A stretch of DNA of 64,000 nucleotides, from NCBI GenBank assembly GCA_020726505.1, contig JAHLEZ010000001.1, positions 62,001-126,000 on the forward strand, in the 5' to 3' direction. This DNA is from Leptodontidium sp. MPI-SDFR-AT-0119 (Eukaryota; Ascomycota; Leotiomycetes; Helotiales; Leptodontidiaceae). Position numbers and translations under genes: made by a program. The notes beneath the pieces were generated by a model. It saw only the letters and a program-made list of their open reading frames with translations. It was not told where the DNA came from and did no database searches. How positions within the stretch are numbered: position 1 is the first letter of the stretch; every line of letters begins with the position of its first letter. This document shows, piece by piece, positions 60,634 to 64,000 of the stretch.

Positions 60634-61235
60634 ATATTAAGCGGTGCCTCGTTTCTCTTAATAGTAAAATAGTTGTGTTTTGTTAATAAGTGGTCTGTGA
60701 TCCCGGATTACTAGTCCTTTTTTAGTAATTTTACTAACAATAAGATTGACTTAAATTAGAATTTGCTTAGTAACTTCGAGTGGCGTGTTATAAATGAGGA
60801 GTAATATAAAGTAGAACTTTAAACTTAAGAGGTTCAACTAATCCGCAGCTTCAGTCTAGTTCAAGTCCTATTCTTAGGTTCTAACCCGTCTTACTGACCC
60901 TTCGGCTCGAAGACTATGCCTGAGTTAAGTATCGTGTATCTCGGTTTAGTGTCTACTTAATTTTCGTCGTAGTTTAGAGATATTAAGTTTAATAGTCCGT
61001 GAGTTTAAATAGTATTATAACGTCGGAATTCTCTATTTAGACACTAAAATCAGAACTATTATTAATAGATTATTATTTATTAAGGTGTAAAGGTGAGTTC
61101 CTTAGTTAGGGAAGATAAGGGTAATAATACTATACTATTATGTTAAAGTCGTCGAATCTTGCCTGCGAATCGAGATATCTTTGTAAGTCGTATAAGGACG
61201 AAACCGTACGATTTTCTCCTTGCGTAGGTCATTAA

Positions 61236-61455
61236 TGTTAAGAGAGTATAAACGAAAACTTTAGAATAAGGTATAGAGCACTAAAGGTTAAACCCTTTAG
61301 GGCACTAGGTCTTTAATGTAAAGTGGAAAAAGTCTTTAATTTTTTTCTAAAATACAACTAAGTAAGACCTCTTATACTACCTTAGAGGCAGTTTAGTTCA
61401 TGCCTTAGAAGCCTTAGGCTTCATAACGAAAGCTGGCCCTAATGGCCGCTTAATA
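61236..61455 (-). repeat. LTR of element B (right copy)
   Basis: 220 bp matching 42478-42697 along its length. In minus orientation it is the 5' LTR, about 600 bp ahead of the gag ATG at 60633. Confidence 0.88.
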
Positions 61456-64000
61456 GTACGATCACAAAATTAAGCTAAAAGGAAAGGGTAAGAAAGCACT
61501 TAAGTATTCGCTATTATATAAGATATTAACTAAAGAACTTAAGGCTATTAAGGAATATATCACAAATAACTTAAACAAAGGATTTATTAAGCCGTCTTAA
61601 GTATTATTCGCTACCTTTATTTTCTTTATTAAGAAGCTAAATAGCTCCCTACGGTTATATATTGACTTTCGGGTGCTAAATTCCCTCACTCAGAAGGACT
61701 AATACCCCCTACTTCTAATTAATAAGACCTTAGCTCACATAACTAATACTCGTATCTTCACCAAATTAAACATTCGTTAAGCCTTTTACTAAATCTAAAT
61801 AGACTTAATATTAGAAAAGTACACTACCTTCCGCACAAAGTACGGCGTATATAAGTATAAAGTTCTTCTATTTAGCCTAACTAATGGCCCTACCACTTAC
61901 TAGCGCTATATAAACGATATTCTCTTTAATTACCTTAATAATTTCTATATAATGTACTTAGACGACATTCTTATATACTCTAAGGACACTTTACAACACT
62001 AACTCCACGTTAAAAAAGTACTTCAATACTTTAACGACGTTAGGCTACAAGCCGACCTAAAGAAGTGTAAGTTTAAAATAATATAAACTAAGTATTTAAG
62101 ATTTATTATATTAACTTTTAGCTTAAAAGTTAATCTTAAGAAGGTCTTTATCGTTTGTGAGTAAGCTTACCTTAACTTTATTAAAGGTGTGTAGTCTTTC
62201 CTTGGTTTTTATAACTTTTACTAGAGATTCATCCGCGATTATAATATTATAGTGAAACCTCTTATTTAATTAACTAAGAATAACGTTCCCTTCTGCTTTA
62301 CCGTAGAGTATAAAGACGCCTTCGACCTCTTAAAACATACTCTCACGTCCGCGCCTCTCTTAAGACACTACTGACAAGATTTACCTTGCCTCTTAAAGAC
62401 AGATATTAGTAATAGTGTTATAGCCGGAGTCCTTTTTTAATAACACGGTAACGACTAGTTCCTTGTTGCTTTCTTTTTAAAGACTATATTACTTACTAAG
62501 CTCAACTACGTAATACACGACAAAGAGATACTAGCTATTATTAAATCCTTTAGGCACTAGCGTACTAAGTTAATAAGAGCCCCCTACTAAGTCTGTATTA
62601 TAATAGACTATAAGGCCTTAGAATACTTTATAACCTCTAAGTAATTAAATATTAAGTAAGCATAATAGGCAGAGCTCTTAGCGGACTATAATTTCATAAT
62701 CACGTACTGCCCTAAAATCTATAACCCCCTAATAGACGCACTTTCTTATAAGCTAAACGAGTTAGATTAATAGAACTTTACAAAAAAGACTTAACGCCTT
62801 CAATAACTCTTACACTAAGACTAAGTTAACTTTAACTTACTGTCTATAGAGTTGCGGCCGCTTAACGACGCCGACGCGCTAGTAGCCGACGTTAAGCTCG
62901 CTGCCCTTACACTAATATTTTCCGTCGTATAACAAATCCTAAAAGCTAATCGCACTACTCCTTCCTTACAGGCTCTACGTAAGCAAGTTATATCAAGTTC
63001 TCTAAGTAAACTCAGCTTAGTAAGTGACCTCCTACCCCACGACGGCCGCCTCTTAGTCCTTAATGTCGATTACCTCTGAACCCTCTTTATACGAGAAGTT
63101 TATAATTAAGTCACTATAGCGCACTCTAGTACTAAAAAGACGATTTAAATGCTCTCTTCTTAGTATTAATAATATGAAATCACGTCTATAGTTTAGTAGT
63201 ACTGCCGTAATTATTATATATACTGACGAATTTAAGTTCCTTAGGATAAAAAGCCTAGATTCCTTTATCCTCTTCTTGTTTTATTTAGACTATAAGAATA
63301 TATTACCGTAGACTACTACTCCTTTATTAAAGACAAGTATAGATTCGATAACGTCCTCGTCTTTATTAATAAATTTAGTAAACAAGTTATTAGTATCCTT
63401 TACTAGAAGACGACAGATACTTAAAAGCTAGCTATTATATATATATATTATATATATCGTTACTTTGACGCTCCTTTAATTATTACTTTTAATAGAGGCC
63501 CCTAATTTGTCTCTAGGTTTTAGACCGCCCTTAGCAAGATCCTTAGAACTAAGAGACAACTGTCTGCTACTGACTACCCACAGACAGACGGCTAAACCGA
63601 AGTATATAACTAATACTTATAGAAACGACTCTGACCTTTTATTACGTACTACTAAGACGACTAGTTAGAGTACCTCCTTATTATAAACTACGCCTAAATA
63701 TCCCTTCTACACGATTCCTTAGGGGGACTCTCTCTATTTAAGGTAGTCTATAAATACGCACTACGCACGAATTAAGACTAGAAAATTAACTTGCTAAACT
63801 CAGTTACTCCCGCTAATAAGTTAAACACTTAACAAGCTATTAACTATGCTTAACACTATAAGAAAGCTTAGGACATAGCTCGATCGAACCTTACTATAGC
63901 CTAAGCCAAGATAGCTAGGTCTTATAACGCCTCTCGCCGCGATGTCGACTTTAATAAAGACAGCCTAGTCTAGCTCGATATACACTACTTTAAAATACTC
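61456..64000 (+). pseudogene. gypsy D pol relic (RT, RNase H, integrase), runs off window
   Basis: RT: NLNKGFIKPS, SSLRLYIDFRVLNSL, LLFSLTNGPTTY and MYLDDILIYS (YLDD box intact at 61955-61966). RNase H: KLNYVIHDKEILAIIKSF. Integrase: YITVDYYSFIKDKYRFDN, ITFNRGPWFVSRF and LSATDYPQTDGWTEV; the second catalytic Asp of the DDE set appears as Asn. Stops again sit at Trp/Gln codons. The frame continues past the window end. Confidence 0.78.

Larger units (their letters stand above)
42478..61455 (-). mobile_element. Large LTR retrotransposon B (gypsy-type pol plus extra reading frame)
   Basis: Bounded by two 220-bp direct repeats (42478-42697, 61236-61455) with TGTTAAG...CTTAATA ends and flanked by GTAC at 42474-42477 and 61456-61459. 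It spans 18,978 bp; without nested element A it is about 12.4 kb. Coding is on the minus strand: gag from ATG 60633, protease (58401-58147), RT/RNase H (about 57.5-55.9 kb), integrase ending near 54.5 kb, then a further frame of about 1,400 codons to about 42.9 kb. Two-LTR structure, target duplication and frame restoration in host D make the element boundaries secure. All coding parts carry stops. Confidence 0.85.
36801..64000 (+). mobile_element. Ty3/gypsy retrotransposon D, host of nested insertions (3' end outside window)
   Basis: Starts with an LTR at 36801-37049 inserted in the hAT transposase gene. Plus-strand decayed frames follow in gypsy order: gag (about 37379-38600), aspartyl protease (about 38800-39300), then after the copia fragment and element B, the pre-RT linker, RT, RNase H and integrase (61456-64000). 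Removing element B and one GTAC copy joins THVFSKAESNILPPYYS to YDHKIKLKGKGKKAL in one frame, the usual gypsy sequence just before RT, which shows both parts belong to the same element. The 3' LTR should lie beyond 64 kb. Confidence 0.78.

Noticed and set aside
1..64000. tRNA, rRNA or CRISPR features
   Set aside because: None seen; the repeats in the right half are dispersed transposons and a 13-bp motif without regular spacing, so not a CRISPR array.

Overview
The window comes from a filamentous ascomycete (Pezizomycotina). The left half holds compact genes with many 45-60 bp GT-AG introns, Zn(II)2Cys6 regulators and typical fungal transporters. The right half (about 35.2-64 kb) is an AT-shifted block of decayed transposons carrying the marks of repeat-induced point mutation (RIP): CpA/TpG is scarce and stops replace Trp/Gln codons. 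The species cannot be named from sequence alone. Gene models were spliced by hand; each joined exon chain is a multiple of three and keeps family motifs across junctions.

Left part, 0-34 kb. The 3' end of a dual-specificity phosphatase is followed by a group that looks like a small nitrogen/amine-catabolism locus: Zn2Cys6 factor (+), amino-acid permease (-), HAD hydrolase (+), FAD-dependent DAO-type oxidase (+), second Zn2Cys6 factor (-). The 840 bp between permease and HAD gene carries seven GATAA/TTATC sites. Next come a P-loop kinase-like protein (-), a 1523-residue RhoGEF (-), a short DCC1-like cohesion protein (+), an ACS-family MFS transporter with 12 exons including a 7-nt one (+), an unknown coiled-coil protein (+), a sugar MFS transporter (-), a small ankyrin relic and a GT31-type glycosyltransferase (-). 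A subtilisin-like protease pseudogene (stop at codon 2, internal loss, no Ser region) marks the edge of the repeat block.

Right part, 35.2-64 kb. The block is one set of nested insertions. A hAT transposon (-) lies in the protease relic. A Ty3/gypsy element D (+, 5' LTR at 36.80 kb) lies in the hAT gene and runs off the window. D is interrupted by a Ty1/copia gag-protease fragment (about 40.0-42.3 kb) and by a very large gypsy-type element B (-, 42478-61455, 220 bp LTRs, GTAC duplication). B is interrupted by chromovirus A (+, 47038-53633, 300 bp LTRs, TAATC duplication). Removing A and B restores reading frames across both insertion sites.

The most unusual feature is element B. Beyond gag, protease, RT, RNase H and integrase it has a further reading frame of roughly 1,400 codons downstream of integrase, of a type I do not recognise. 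A 13-bp quasi-palindrome (TAATCCCGGATTA or its complement) recurs along B, and eight copies sit in one phase of that frame, mostly encoding Asn/Asp-Pro-Gly-Leu.
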